Assembly (NCBI GenBank): GCA_022448315.1
Contig: JAKVCA010000029.1
Coordinates: 37,010-101,009 of the forward strand
DNA length: 64,000 nucleotides
Reading direction: 5' to 3'
From: Pirellulaceae bacterium
GTDB lineage: Bacteria; Planctomycetota; Planctomycetia; Pirellulales; Pirellulaceae
Shown: positions 9,993-20,300 of the stretch, piece by piece
How positions within the stretch are numbered: position 1 is the first letter of the stretch
How the letters are laid out: each line of letters starts with the position of its first letter
The notes under the pieces: generated by a model
The model's input: the letters and a program-made list of their open reading frames with translations, nothing else
What the model was told of the DNA's origin: nothing
Databases searched by the model: none
Position numbers and translations under genes: made by a program

Positions 9993-12194
9993 TCAGGCCG
10001 AGGCGTTTGCGGCTTCAAGAGACCTCGAGAGCGAGATCGGGATGTTTTTGAAGGCCGGTGTTTTCGATTGAGGGTCCGCCTGACGAGGGACAAGCACGTT
10101 GGCTTCCGGGTAGTACATCATGGCGTTACCCGGCCGAATCTCTTCGTAGCTTTTCACGATGATTTCATCCATCTGGCCGGCTGTGCTCGTAACGGTGACC
10201 CGTTCGTCATTTTTGAGCCCCAACTGCTGAATGTCATCAGGATGGACGAGGATGACGTCACGGCGTTCCTGGCCGCGGTAAAGGTCCTCTTCCTCATAAA
10301 CCACGGTGTTGAATTGACCCTCGCTGCGAATCGTCATCAACCTGAGTTGCCCCTCTTCCAACGGCAAATCGGGTATTTCATGAGTGTGAAGTTGAGCCTG
10401 TCCACTTTCCGTCGGAAACTGTGGGGTATGAAAGGTTCTTCCGGCGATTTGAAATTCTTTCCCCGTCTGATTCGTCGCTTCGAGCTGTTCGTAACCGGGC
10501 ACCACTTTGGCGATCATTTCCCGAATTCGATCCGTGTTTTCCAGTTGCTTCCATTCAATGGGCCCGGATTGACCTAAGACTTTGTCGGCCAAGGTGGCGA
10601 TCACCGAGACTTCGGAACGTGGACCCTCGTGTCTGGCCTTCCCGCCGTCACTCAATCGAACGAAATTGAACATGGACTCCTGGGTGGTCGATTGGGGTTC
10701 TTCGTCGCGAGCCAGAACGGGCAAAATCAACGTTTCTTTCGCAAGGCCATGGGCATGACCGGTATTCAGGGTCGTATTGAGATAGACCATCAGATCGAGT
10801 TCGCGGAAGGCCTCGCCAGCAAACTTCGCGTCGGGATTCGACCCGTAGAGGTTGCCGCCCAAACAAAAGCCATTTTTCAGGGTGCCAGCTCGGGCTCCTT
10901 CCATGCAGCTAAGTGTGTCGAGGCCCGTTTGGGTTGGGAGTTCCAATCCGAATTCGGACTGAAGGCGATCAAAAATGACTTGTTTGAGTTTCGGCGTCAC
11001 GCCCACGGAACCGATGCCCTGGACATTTGAATGCCCGCGTATAGGTAGCAGACCGGCATGAGGTTTCCCAACCATGCCTCGCGAAAGCGCAAGGTTGGCA
11101 ATGGCTTGTACGTTCGCGACCCCGTTTGCATGGTGCGTAATACCCATCGTCCATGAGAAAACTGTATTTTTGGAGCGGAGGTAGATTTCAGCAATCTCCT
11201 CGATCTGTCGTTGGGCCACACCCGATTTTTGGACCAGATCGTCCCACGGATGTGCCTTGAGGGATGCTTCCCATGCGTCGACATCCTGACAGTGGGCGTT
11301 CAGAAAGTGTCGGTCTTCGCCCCCCAGTTCCAGAACCCTTTTTGCGATTCCGGTCAACAACGCCAAGTCACCTCCGATATTAGGTTGGACATACGTGCTC
11401 GCGATTTTCGTGCCCCACAACAAGCTGCGTGGATCGCTTGGGACGCGAAAATTGACCAAACCCAATTCAATCGCCGGATTGATGACGACCACCTGACCAC
11501 CACGACGGCGAACCGCTTTTAAACTCGACATCAAACGGGGATGATTACTGGCCGGGTTGCCGCCAATCAGAAAAACAAGGTCCGCATGCTCAAGGTCCTC
11601 GAGCACGAGCGTTGCAGTTCCAGTGCCAAGCGAGGAATTGAGGCCGACACCGCTCGCCTGATGGCAGTAATAGGAGCAATTGTTGATGTTGTTGGTCCCG
11701 TAGAGGCGGGCAAAGAGTTGCAACAAAAATCCAGCTTCATTTGAACTTCGGCCACTGAAATACCAGAACGATTCATCAGGTTTCGACCCGCACAGCTTGT
11801 CCGCGATCGTGGTCAAGGCCGTATCCCAATCGATGGTTTCGTAATATTGACTTCCCGCCTGATAACGCACGGGCAAAACAAGTCGGCCAGAATGCTCCAG
11901 TTGACGGGGGGAAAACTTTTCCAATTGAGGGAGAGAGTAGGTTTTCCAAAACGCCTCAGGGATCCCTTTTTGCAAGTCCGCGGTCACGGCTTGCAGTGAC
12001 TTTTTGCAGAATTCGGGAAAGCTGCCCGACTCGTTGACCATGCCGCCCTTCTGGCCACCCATTCCGACTGCGCATGTTTTGCACGTATTTTTGGAACGCA
12101 TCGCCTGCCAAAAAGGAATCCAACCCGCCTCATTCGCTTTTTGGAGGGTATAGCCGATCGCTCTCCAACCTCCCCCGCTTCGTGGCTTTTTCAT
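9993..12194 (-). CDS. FdhF/YdeP family molybdopterin oxidoreductase
   Basis: 733 residues from ATG at 12194. The N terminus has the family's shortened cysteine motif (NTCKTCAVGMGGQKGGMVNE). The molybdopterin core is spread over residues about 100-560: FSGRSSNEAGFLLQLFARL, CSYYCHQASGVGLNSSLGTGT, LIGGNPASNHPRLM, MGITHHANGVANVQAIANLALSRGMVG, GHSNVQGIGSVG. A C-terminal molydop-binding barrel follows (LRLMTIRSEGQFNTVVYEE, VHPDDIQQLGLKNDERVTVTS, NAMMYYPEANVLVPR). YdeP-type enzymes resemble formate dehydrogenase alpha subunits but their substrates are mostly undefined. It lies downstream of the glucose-dehydrogenase-like gene on the same strand, across a 280-nt spacer with a strong hairpin. No partner subunit or FdhD is visible. 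Confidence 0.92.
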   Translation of the reverse strand: MKKPRSGGGWRAIGYTLQKANEAGWIPFWQAMRSKNTCKTCAVGMGGQKGGMVNESGSFPEFCKKSLQAVTADLQKGIPEAFWKTYSLPQLEKFSPRQLEHSGRLVLPVRYQAGSQYYETIDWDTALTTIADKLCGSKPDESFWYFSGRSSNEAGFLLQLFARLYGTNNINNCSYYCHQASGVGLNSSLGTGTATLVLEDLEHADLVFLIGGNPASNHPRLMSSLKAVRRRGGQVVVINPAIELGLVNFRVPSDPRSLLWGTKIASTYVQPNIGGDLALLTGIAKRVLELGGEDRHFLNAHCQDVDAWEASLKAHPWDDLVQKSGVAQRQIEEIAEIYLRSKNTVFSWTMGITHHANGVANVQAIANLALSRGMVGKPHAGLLPIRGHSNVQGIGSVGVTPKLKQVIFDRLQSEFGLELPTQTGLDTLSCMEGARAGTLKNGFCLGGNLYGSNPDAKFAGEAFRELDLMVYLNTTLNTGHAHGLAKETLILPVLARDEEPQSTTQESMFNFVRLSDGGKARHEGPRSEVSVIATLADKVLGQSGPIEWKQLENTDRIREMIAKVVPGYEQLEATNQTGKEFQIAGRTFHTPQFPTESGQAQLHTHEIPDLPLEEGQLRLMTIRSEGQFNTVVYEEEDLYRGQERRDVILVHPDDIQQLGLKNDERVTVTSTAGQMDEIIVKSYEEIRPGNAMMYYPEANVLVPRQADPQSKTPAFKNIPISLSRSLEAANASA

Positions 12195-12393
12195 CCGTCA
12201 TCCTTTTTGTCGAAAGGGATGTTTTTCATAGACCGCAGGCCATGGCTCAGCGCGACATTATCTCCCCATTGCTTCACTTTAACTTCAGGACCAGCATGAG
12301 GGAACGCGAATCTTTACCGAGTGTTTGCGGGAGACTGGACCGAGGATGTTCAGGGGCGTAACACACCTTGTTCGGCGTGGGGCGTGCACCCGG

Positions 12394-12418
12394 TTTGAGT
12401 GCGCACGCCGCACTCAAA
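12394..12418 (-). other. Perfect 10-bp inverted repeat (RNA hairpin or operator)
   Basis: The arms TTTGAGTGCG (12394-12403) and CGCACTCAAA (12409-12418) are perfectly complementary around a 5-nt loop. It lies between the end of the sugar-dehydrogenase-like gene (12474) and the start of the FdhF/YdeP gene (12194), both on the minus strand. There is no T-tract after it on either strand, so a canonical Rho-independent terminator is unlikely. It could be a transcription-factor operator for fdhF/ydeP, an mRNA-stabilising stem, or a weak terminator. Confidence 0.5.
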
Positions 12419-12473
12419 ATCAAAGCCAGAGACCGTTTATAAAGAGATTGAAAAGTGAAAGCGAACCGAGGAA

Positions 12474-13580
12474 TCAGTTTTCGTCGGCGACGTTCACGTA
12501 AACCTTGAGGGCGGATTTGTCTTCAACCAGCAGCCGGATCATCTCTTGATAGTTGTCCAACCCATCGACGGGGGACGTCAGGATTTTTTCCATCACCCCT
12601 GGATACATTACTTCCCCGAGCGCAAGGTCACGAATTCCCGACTCGAAGTGATCACGGTTGGCGTTGACGCTCCCCAAAAGAAGCTTGTTCCCCAATACCC
12701 ATTCGATATTGATCTGGTCGGATGGCAGTTCCGTACTTCGATCCCCACCCGTGATACTGGTCCAGACAAGGACCCCATTGTGTCCCAGGTACTTCATGGC
12801 ATCGAAGGCGACATGGCTGGAGCCTGTCGCATCGACAATCAGATCCGCCTTTCCAACCTTGGCCGCATGTTCTTCGATCGTCGTGTTGGAAAGGCAAACG
12901 TATTCCGCTTCCATCCCTTCGATAATTTCAGAACTCAGCGTTGGGGGGTGTGATCGGGCCATCGTGTAAACTTCGAGCCCACGAAGACGCAAAATCAGGG
13001 TGGATAGCAGACCGATTTGCCCAGCGCCCATCACGTAGGCAACTTTAGGCTGCCAGACCTTCATGCGTCGCTGAACTTCAAAGGCTTGCTGGATGGCCTT
13101 CGCACCACAGCTCATCGGTTCCATCAAGACATGCAGATGTTTCAGCCCTTGAGGAACTCGGACCATATAGTCTTCATGGTCGACGAAGTACTCCGTGAGG
13201 TAACCATGGAGAAGGTTGATTCCCCGCTCGTAGTACGTTTCTTCGCTCGTCATGTCGTAAGTGCCGATCTGATCGTAGATCGAACTTCCGGGCCGACGGA
13301 CGGTAGCGGTCACGTAATCTCCAGGCTTCAGCCGTCGCACCTTGGGACCCACGGCCTCGACGACACCAAAGGATTCATGCCCTAAAACGAGAAAGTCATC
13401 GCCCGGAGGAGAGTTGCCATAGAGTGCGTCGTTGATTTCCTTGTCGGTGGCGTCGACGCCGACCTTCAAAACTTTGACCAATACGCCATGTCCGTCGGGA
13501 ACCTGTTCAAGCGTCGGCTTCGGAATGTCTTCCAAGTGGACGCTGTTCGGTTGGCCAGGATAGACAGCAATCGCTTTCAT
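12474..13580 (-). CDS. Glucose 1-dehydrogenase-like zinc-dependent (MDR) alcohol dehydrogenase
   Basis: 368 residues from ATG 13580, chosen because GAGG lies 7 nt upstream; GTG/TTG codons give a two-residue extension. Medium-chain dehydrogenase layout: GroES-like N-terminal domain ([44 protein letters not shown]) with the catalytic zinc region around GHES and the [15 protein letters not shown] stretch. The Rossmann domain has the nucleotide motif [33 protein letters not shown] plus the absent structural-zinc lobe matches archaeal-type glucose dehydrogenases (Sulfolobus/Thermoplasma), which oxidise aldoses to lactones with NAD(P)+. Substrate specificity cannot be read from sequence. Confidence 0.88.
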   Translation of the reverse strand: MKAIAVYPGQPNSVHLEDIPKPTLEQVPDGHGVLVKVLKVGVDATDKEINDALYGNSPPGDDFLVLGHESFGVVEAVGPKVRRLKPGDYVTATVRRPGSSIYDQIGTYDMTSEETYYERGINLLHGYLTEYFVDHEDYMVRVPQGLKHLHVLMEPMSCGAKAIQQAFEVQRRMKVWQPKVAYVMGAGQIGLLSTLILRLRGLEVYTMARSHPPTLSSEIIEGMEAEYVCLSNTTIEEHAAKVGKADLIVDATGSSHVAFDAMKYLGHNGVLVWTSITGGDRSTELPSDQINIEWVLGNKLLLGSVNANRDHFESGIRDLALGEVMYPGVMEKILTSPVDGLDNYQEMIRLLVEDKSALKVYVNVADEN

Positions 13581-13880
13581 CAACACGCCTCTTTATCGAC
13601 CAGTCAGCAATGGGATTCGCTCACGAAGGTCCATAATTTACCCGCCGATCCTGGAAATTGCGAGGAGCCAATCCGATGAAAATCACCCGACACGTTGCGG
13701 GAATCGCTTGACTCAATCACGCCGCCCGAAGAAATGCCAGAGGAGGCGGAAATCCTGAAAGAAGAGAGACCAATGCCTCTCTTCATCAGGGTTTGAGATG
13801 GGAAGAAAGCCGACGGGACTTGAAGAGCCATCCGGGTTCCGGTGAGGGCAGCCGAGGTTCGACCGCCGAGGCGGCTTTTT
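13581..13880. other. Intergenic region, 300 nt
   Basis: Spacer between the sugar-dehydrogenase-like gene and the small basic protein gene, both on the minus strand. A GC-rich short stem next to a run of seven T (about 13863-13880) resembles a plus-strand terminator, but no plus-strand gene precedes it. Nothing else is recognisable. Confidence 0.5.
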
Positions 13881-14228
13881 TTACGAAACCAAGTCCGCGT
13901 AGGCATCGAGGGCCGCCTTGGCTTTCGCGAGACTCCCTGTTGCCTGAATCAGTTGCTTGGCAGCGCGCAGATCATCCATGGCAAGTTGCTGTTTGTTGGT
14001 CGCTTTTGGTTGAGCGGACTTGGCCTTGGTTCGGCGAGTTCGCTTCGGTTTACCTGCCTTCTTGCGGTCGTTCGACAGAATCATGCTCACGTATTGAGGC
14101 GTCACGGCATAGCCGGATTTGGTCAGAGCCTCTGCGATCTCTTTGGGTTTGGCTGAGCCGTGGCTGCCGGAATATTCCCGGATTGCGGCGGATTTGCTGA
14201 GTTTGGGTGCAGCCTTTTTGCGAGCCAT
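13881..14228 (-). CDS. Small basic protein, winged-helix-like N terminus with Lys/Arg-rich linker; function unknown
   Basis: 115 residues from ATG 14228. Residues about 10-55 form a compact helical unit (AAIREYSGSHGSAKPKEIAEAL, GYAVTPQYVSMILSNDRKK) that reads like a helix-turn-helix or winged-helix fold: one helix after 'KPKEIAEAL', then a putative recognition helix 'TPQYVSMILS'. A strongly basic Ala/Lys/Arg segment follows (GKPKRTRRTKAKSAQPKATNK), reminiscent of histone-H1-type tails, then a C-terminal helix pair (MDDLRAAKQLIQATGSLAKAKAALDAY). I do not recognise a named family. A nucleoid-associated or regulatory DNA-binding role is inferred from composition only. It is flanked by long non-coding spacers on both sides and so is probably monocistronic. 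Confidence 0.8.
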   Translation of the reverse strand: MARKKAAPKLSKSAAIREYSGSHGSAKPKEIAEALTKSGYAVTPQYVSMILSNDRKKAGKPKRTRRTKAKSAQPKATNKQQLAMDDLRAAKQLIQATGSLAKAKAALDAYADLVS

Positions 14229-14607
14229 AAATGGACTTTCTATTAAACAAAGTTGAAAACCAGCGAAAACTTCTCGGGCAGGACCTATGGCCCAAGCTAC
14301 TTCAAATCACAATCATCGGAGACGGAGAATACGAACTCCTTATTTCCTGACGTATGGGGGCAAGCCTTTCGGATGCTTGGGAAATCCTTGACCGCGACTG
14401 CGGCCGAAAGCTGCCCTCGCAATATAAAACGACGACTCCAAAAATCAGCTCCGAGAACCCACTTTGACTTCGACAGCAATCTCGACTCGGGCCTATCGAA
14501 AGAGGCTCGCTCTTGTTGCAGGCGGAAAGCGTCGGTCTGAAACGCTTCCTCGGTTCGATGTGCGACCTGCCTTATATGGGAATTGGGGAAGTCTAGGGGG
14601 TGTGTTG

Positions 14608-14624
14608 CCTATAGGTTATATAGG
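14608..14624. repeat. 6-bp inverted repeat CCTATA-N5-TATAGG, possible operator
   Basis: CCTATA (14608-14613) and TATAGG (14619-14624) are perfect arms. The same stretch also reads as a direct repeat of ATAGGTT. The AT-rich palindrome stands out from its surroundings in the long divergent spacer. It could be an operator or overlap a minus 10 element; no regulator is identified. Confidence 0.3.
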
Positions 14625-15041
14625 TTCACTGGTGGTCGGCAAGGGTTCAGGGCGTTCTTTTACCAGATTTGTGAGGAGGGTAGGCAGCGAGCACGCCGCC
14701 GCATGGCTCAGGGGCAGAAAGCTAGCAAATTGGCCTCGCGGGTACTTGCCGTCGGTCTGCGGATTTCGTCTCTGGATGCGAAAGCAGGCCGAACCGTTGT
14801 TTTTCCATAGGCAGGGCCACATCCGCAGAGGTCTCAATGGTGAAGCTGACATTGACTTGACCTTGACATGGAATGCAGGGACACGTATCCATCTCGATTG
14901 CGAACAACAAAAGCCCCCAATCTCGAAACTTAGGGTCGCCAAACAATGACCAGGCGAGCGTGTGGGCGGCTCCGCCGGACGTGCGAGTAAGCCGGTCAGA
15001 AAATGTCGCGAGGGTACTCACCTCACGGTAGAGGTACCGGC

Positions 15042-15077
15042 GTTGAAAAGATCGTTGAAAAGATCGCTGAAAAGATA
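15042..15077 (+). repeat. 12-bp tandem direct repeat, three copies
   Basis: Two perfect copies of GTTGAAAAGATC (15042-15053, 15054-15065) are followed by a third differing at two positions (GCTGAAAAGATA, 15066-15077). It lies 75 nt upstream of the FlgI-like gene start. It could be an activator-binding array or plain replication slippage. Confidence 0.7.
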
Positions 15078-15152
15078 CAGCGATACTTTGGCTCGAAACC
15101 TTGAAATTAAAATACTGCCCATTAGTCCAAGGAATGGACTCTGGAGGATCGC

Positions 15153-17000
15153 ATGGATGCCAGCGGTGACGAACAAACCCTAAACAGGTTTTTAGACCGA
15201 CGTCGATTCTTGATTGCCGGGACCGCCTCCCTGACTGGCTCGATCTCCGGGTGTGGTTATCTGATACGGGGTAAGGACTCCGATGCAGATCCGCTGTCAG
15301 TCGCTGAGGATCCTGATTCAACCCGGTTTATCGGCGAGATCGCAGGGACGTGGGGGACCCGATTTTCTCAGGTCCAATCGGTTGGCTTGGTGACGAATCT
15401 CAAGGAAACAGGTAGCGACCCACCGGCAGATGAGTTGCGAACCCGATTGATCAACGAGATGAAGATCAACAAGGTCATGAACCCCAATGAAATCCTTGCT
15501 GATCCTTCCACGTCGTTGGTGGTGGTTCGCGGATGGCTTCCTCCCGGCATTCAAAAGGGTGATTCATATGATATCGAAGTCGTGGCCCCGCCGCGGTCAA
15601 AAACGGCCAGTCTTCGCGACGGAACATTGATGCCCACTCAGTTGCGTCGTACCGAGCGTCGGGGTGGAGAGTTGCATCAGGGCCACGTTTCCAGTTCGGC
15701 GGCGGGAGCAATCTTGGTGGATTCCATTTTTTCTGAGGAGAGCGACTCCAATGAATCCCGTGGGCGTATCTTGGGCGGTGGTGTTGCGGTGCAATCTCGT
15801 CCCATCGGTCTTTACATTCGCGATGAGTCCGGTTCCGTTTCTGCTTCGCTGCTCGTCGCCTCAGCCATCAATCGTCGGTTCGACACTTTCAAGGATGGCT
15901 CGAAGACGGGAGTTGCAACTCCTAAAGACAATCGAATCATCGAGCTGCTTGTACCGAGGGCTTATCGTTTGAATATCGGTCGCTATCTGGCCGTGATCCG
16001 CAATCTTCCGTTTCGGGAGTCCAATGGTTCGCGTCAGGTTCTGATGACGCAGTTGGAAAGCGAGTTGCGGGAACCTGTCGTCGCGGAACAGGCGGCCAAG
16101 AAACTCGAGGCTCTGGGGGAGGCTGCCGTGCCGATCCTGCTGCGGGGTCTCACCCTGGACAATTCGGAGATTCGTTTTTACGCCGCTGAAAGCTTGGCTT
16201 ATATGGGGGAAGTGCAGGCGGCTTCGGTGTTAGGCGAGATTGCAGCGACCAGCCCTGCATTTCGTTGGCATGCGATCACGGCACTAGCGAGTATGGATGA
16301 TGTCGAGGCCGGGGTTGCGCTTTCCAATTTGCTCCATCATCCCAATATTGAAACGCGTTACGGTTCTTTTCGAGCCATGTTTGCACGCTCACCGCAGGAT
16401 CCCACCATTGCTGGCAAACGCCTCAGCAGTTTTTATCTGCATAGCGTGGTTTCTGATTCTGAGCCCTTCGTTCATTTTTCTCGTGTTCGACGACCTGAGA
16501 TAGTTGTGTTTGGTCACGATCAGCGCGTCCGCTCAGGATTTCTCTACGTGGGGCAAGGCTTGACGGTCAAGGCGATCGGCGAAGGCCAGCTCGATATCAC
16601 GCTTTATGGGGCCAGCGGCGGGGATCAAAAGGTCGTCTGTTCGGATCGCGTAAGCGACCTGATTGAAACACTTTCCGGGATGGGAGTCACGTACGGAAAA
16701 ATGTTGGCCATGTTCCGAACGGCTGAGCGGGAGGGGCAACTGCAGGGCAAAGTTGCCGTGCATGCCGTCCCGAATCCCAAGCGTCGATACGACCGCGAGT
16801 CGACCGAGGGGCAGGAAGCGGCCATGCATCAAGGTCCCCTACCCGACCTCTTCAATGATTCGCAGCGGGAACGCGAGTGGCAGACCTCCTCTGGGACAGG
16901 CCTTAGTGAAGCCGATCTCGAGATGGTGGATGGGGAAGAGAAGGTGTCCAAGCTGCAGCAGATGGGCGATTTTTTCAAAATCAAGAAACGCACGGATTGA
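15153..17000 (+). CDS. FlgI (flagellar P-ring)-like Tat lipoprotein with internal HEAT repeats
   Basis: 615 residues from ATG 15153, with GGAGG 5 nt upstream. The N terminus combines a twin-arginine-like motif (D-R-R-R-F-L-I-A-G) and a lipobox ISGC (Cys34), so export as a lipoprotein is expected. Residues about 55-310 resemble FlgI: VGLVTNLKETGSDPP, VVVRGWLPPGIQKGDSYDIEV, TASLRDGTLMPTQLR (FlgI has the equivalent 'SLRGGTL...TPL'). Residues about 320-430 are HEAT repeats (AVPILLRGLTLDNSEIRFYAAESLAYMG). After an intervening beta segment the FlgI C-terminal motif returns (RVSDLIETLSGMGVTYGKMLAMFRTAEREGQL), so the HEAT block appears inserted within the P-ring fold. No other flagellar genes are near, so a non-flagellar envelope role is possible. 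Confidence 0.82.
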   Translation: MDASGDEQTLNRFLDRRRFLIAGTASLTGSISGCGYLIRGKDSDADPLSVAEDPDSTRFIGEIAGTWGTRFSQVQSVGLVTNLKETGSDPPADELRTRLINEMKINKVMNPNEILADPSTSLVVVRGWLPPGIQKGDSYDIEVVAPPRSKTASLRDGTLMPTQLRRTERRGGELHQGHVSSSAAGAILVDSIFSEESDSNESRGRILGGGVAVQSRPIGLYIRDESGSVSASLLVASAINRRFDTFKDGSKTGVATPKDNRIIELLVPRAYRLNIGRYLAVIRNLPFRESNGSRQVLMTQLESELREPVVAEQAAKKLEALGEAAVPILLRGLTLDNSEIRFYAAESLAYMGEVQAASVLGEIAATSPAFRWHAITALASMDDVEAGVALSNLLHHPNIETRYGSFRAMFARSPQDPTIAGKRLSSFYLHSVVSDSEPFVHFSRVRRPEIVVFGHDQRVRSGFLYVGQGLTVKAIGEGQLDITLYGASGGDQKVVCSDRVSDLIETLSGMGVTYGKMLAMFRTAEREGQLQGKVAVHAVPNPKRRYDRESTEGQEAAMHQGPLPDLFNDSQREREWQTSSGTGLSEADLEMVDGEEKVSKLQQMGDFFKIKKRTD

Positions 17001-17345
17001 TCCGTGTGAAATCGAATCAAACCTGGTGACTTAGGGTTCAAGTGCGGGTTTTTTGGTAAAAAAAGGTTTTTTTGCATCGGCGCGGACTTCGCGAGAATGC
17101 CCAATTGGGGTCCGCGTACACTCGCCTTATCGTCACGTATTTTACCTCGGCTTGCTCTTTTGAGCATTTGCTGAGTTTTGCCGCCCCCTCCCCTGCCTCC
17201 TCCTTCGAACACGTCTCTCTTGGCGAACGACGCTGCCGTGGTTATTGTGGACGATCGCGCAGGGCCCCGCACTGCGTGTTGCTCCGCCATTTTGTTCCCT
17301 ACCTCGCGATTTTCTTCCTCACGGACCTAGTCATCGGAACCCAGC
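17001..17345. other. Intergenic region, 345 nt
   Basis: Spacer between the FlgI-like gene and smc, both plus strand. It begins with homopolymer runs (T6, A7 and T7 near 17050-17080) that may belong to a weak transcription terminator, though no clean stem precedes them. The remainder is pyrimidine-rich leader up to the smc ATG. No coding or RNA feature is recognisable. Confidence 0.5.
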
Positions 17346-20300
17346 ATGCTCAAGGCCCTCGAACTTTACGGCTTCAAGAGCTTCGCCGATAAAACTCGGT
17401 TTGAGTTTCCGCAGGGGATTACCGTCGTGGTGGGTCCTAATGGCTCCGGCAAATCGAACATCGTCGACGCCATGAAGTGGGTGCTTGGGGAACAGAGCGC
17501 CAAGGGCCTTCGCGGAAAGGACATGGCAGATGTCATCTTCAAAGGCTCTGGTGGGCCATCAGGACGGAAGCCGCTGAACAGTGCTGAGGCGACTTTGGTC
17601 CTCGATAACGAGGATGGGCGATTCGAACTGGATGCGACCGAGATCCATGTCACGCGTCGTGTTTATCGAAGTGGCGAAGGTGAGTATCTCATCAACGGTG
17701 ATGCTTGCCGATTGAAAGACATTCGAAACCTTTTTCGTGGAACCGGCGCGGGGACAGATGCCTACAGCTTGATCGAGCAGGGAAAAGTCGATCGATTGCT
17801 GCAGGCCTCACCGAAGGACCGACGGGCGATCTTTGAAGAAGCCGCAGGCGTGAGTCGTTTCAAAGCCAAGAAGGTCGAGACTCAGCGTCGCCTCGCTCGA
17901 GTCGACCAGAACATGCTCCGACTCTCCGATATCGTGGAGGAGGTTGAGAGTCGGCTTCGAGCAGTTCGGGCGCAAGCTTCTAAAGCCGTCCGATACCGCG
18001 AGTATACGGAACGGCTCCAAGAGCTCCGAACCTACGTAGGCATGACTGATTGGCGACGTCTGAGTGAGCGTCTTGACACGCTGGAAGGCGAGCAGGCCGA
18101 ATTCACTGAGGCTTTGGGAACATCGACCGAACAGGTCGAACAAGTCGAGCGTTCACTCAAAACTTTGGACGAGCAACTCGCTGAACTGGCCGAACGAGCC
18201 GTCAAAGACGATTCCATCCTCAGTTCCTTCCGATTGGGGATTGCTGAGCAGGACTCCAAGCTTCAGCTTCATCGGACTCGTGCTCAAGAGTTGAGTGAGC
18301 AGGTAGCGCCACTGCAACGACAATTGATCCAGCAGAGAGTCCGCCTCGGAGAAATTCAAAATCAACTGGCCGAACAAGATCAAAAGTTGGTGGATGCGGA
18401 ACTCATTTTCCGGGAGTCGGCGGATGAGGTCGCTCAACTGGAAAGCCGATTGAAGTCGGCCTCAGACGAACTGTCCGCATCGAGGCAGCAACGTGAAAGT
18501 GAGACAGCCCGACTTGCGGCGATGCAGAGGGAGTTGAATGCAACCGAATCTCGAGGGGAAGTGCTCAGGCATGAGTCTCGCCAGTTGAATGTGAGGTTGG
18601 AAAAGCTGCTGGAAAAAATTGAGACATGGACTCTCGATGAAGCGGAAGTTTCCGAACAGCACCGCGAGATGCTGGCTGAGCGACAGCGTCTACAGGATGA
18701 AATGGAGGGACGGAACACGGAGTTGGCCCAATCGCGACAAGCAAGAGACCGGGTTGGTGAACGTCATGAATCGCTGACCCAGAAAATTGCTCAGCAACAA
18801 AGCGACTACAACGGTCTCCAGCAACGTGCCGCGGTGATTGAAGAGTTGGAAGAAAAACTCGAAGGACTTAATTCCGGGGTCAAGCAGGCACTCCGTGAAT
18901 CTCAACGAGATCGGCAAGGACCTTTCGGCGGGGTTGTGGGGCTGGTTGCCGATCTGGTTCAGGTCAATGTTCAGCATGCCAATATTGTGGATACGGCATT
19001 GGGCGATATGGCACAGCATCTGGTTGTCGAAGACACTCAACTGGTGGATGAGTTGGTCCGAGGCGAGTTGTCGCTGGAAGGGCGAGTCGGCATTATTCGA
19101 CTTGGACATTTTCGCATGGCGGCCGTGCATCGATTTGATTTGAATGGCTTGGAGGGCGTGATCGGCAGGGCGGATCAGATGGTGCAGACGAATCCCCGAT
19201 TTGAGCAATTGGCGACGCAGCTTCTGGGCGGAACCTGGCTCGTCAAGACATTGGGTGATGCTCTGAGGTTGCGACGGGAACGTGCGCAAGACGTTCGCTT
19301 CATTACCCTTGACGGCCAGATCGTCGACGTGGATGGTACGCTTGTCCTTGGCCCAAAAGCCCACGGACTCGGGCTGGTGTCTCGTCGGAGTGAATTGAGG
19401 GCCCTGAAAAGGGAAATTCAAGAGTTGGAAGAGGGGCTCGAACTTCTGCAGAGCCAGGCGATCGATGCGCGAGACGAATTGCAACGACGCACCTCAGAGG
19501 TGGAGCAGCTTCAGAACCAACAGGCTGAACTCTCAAGATCGCTCAATGATCAACAGCTGATGTGCCAGTCGGCTGACCAGAAACTCGTTCAGGTCCGACG
19601 TGATTTGAAAGAACAAACCGAACAGCGAGACCAGTGTCAGCAACAGTTGGAATCTGTCCGAGATGAATTGGCACTGACCGATCGCGCTGCATCGGAGGGG
19701 AGGGACGAACTCGAGCAGATCGAAGCCTCCCTGAATGAAGCCACCGGGCAGGTGCAGACGCTTGAAAAATCGATGGAGAGCGACGCGAAAAACCTGACGC
19801 TCTGTAAAGTCGAGCTGGCAAAACGCGAACAGCAACTTTCATATGCGGAGGGACGAGCGGCGGAAGGACGCCGTGATTTTGGAGAGCGAGAAATGGCCGT
19901 TGATGATTTGAAGGATCAACTTGGCCGACTGAAAAATGGACTGCGTCAGGCTGACCTTGGTCAACTTGAAGCGACGTCGACTCTGTCCGGTCTTTACCTG
20001 CAACTGGAACAGCGTACCCGTCAAACAAAAACCCGCGAGATTGAGAGGCGAGGTTGCCAGAGTGAGCGACGCGAAGCGAGCAAGCAGGTCGAAGAATGTC
20101 GCAGCCGCCAGCATCAGCTTGAGAGCGAATTGCATCGGATCGAGTTGGAGTTGTCTCAACTGAATCTTGAACGTTCCACCATGGCGGAACGACTCAGTGA
20201 TGATTACGGCATCGACATCTCCACGGTCGATGTGGAATTGTCTGAGGAGGAGGCTGGTGAACGTGAGCAGATCGATACGGAGATCGAGTCCCTCCGGCGG

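Larger units (their letters stand above)
14229..15152. other. Long intergenic region (924 nt) with small repeats, no convincing gene
   Basis: The region separates the divergently transcribed small basic protein gene and the FlgI-like gene. Open frames on both strands lack any recognisable protein character. Visible structure: CCTATA/TATAGG arms around a 5-nt spacer at 14608-14624, and a 12-bp direct repeat at 15042-15077. It may hold promoters for both genes, an untranslated leader or a small RNA; none can be demonstrated by eye. Confidence 0.6.

Noticed and set aside
13860..13885. T7 run after GC-rich stem as plus-strand terminator
   Set aside because: There is no plus-strand gene upstream and the stem has a loop too tight to be stable.
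14464..14949. 161-codon open frame on the plus strand in the long spacer
   Set aside because: Arg/Gly/Leu-rich composition without secondary-structure or family character; likely chance.
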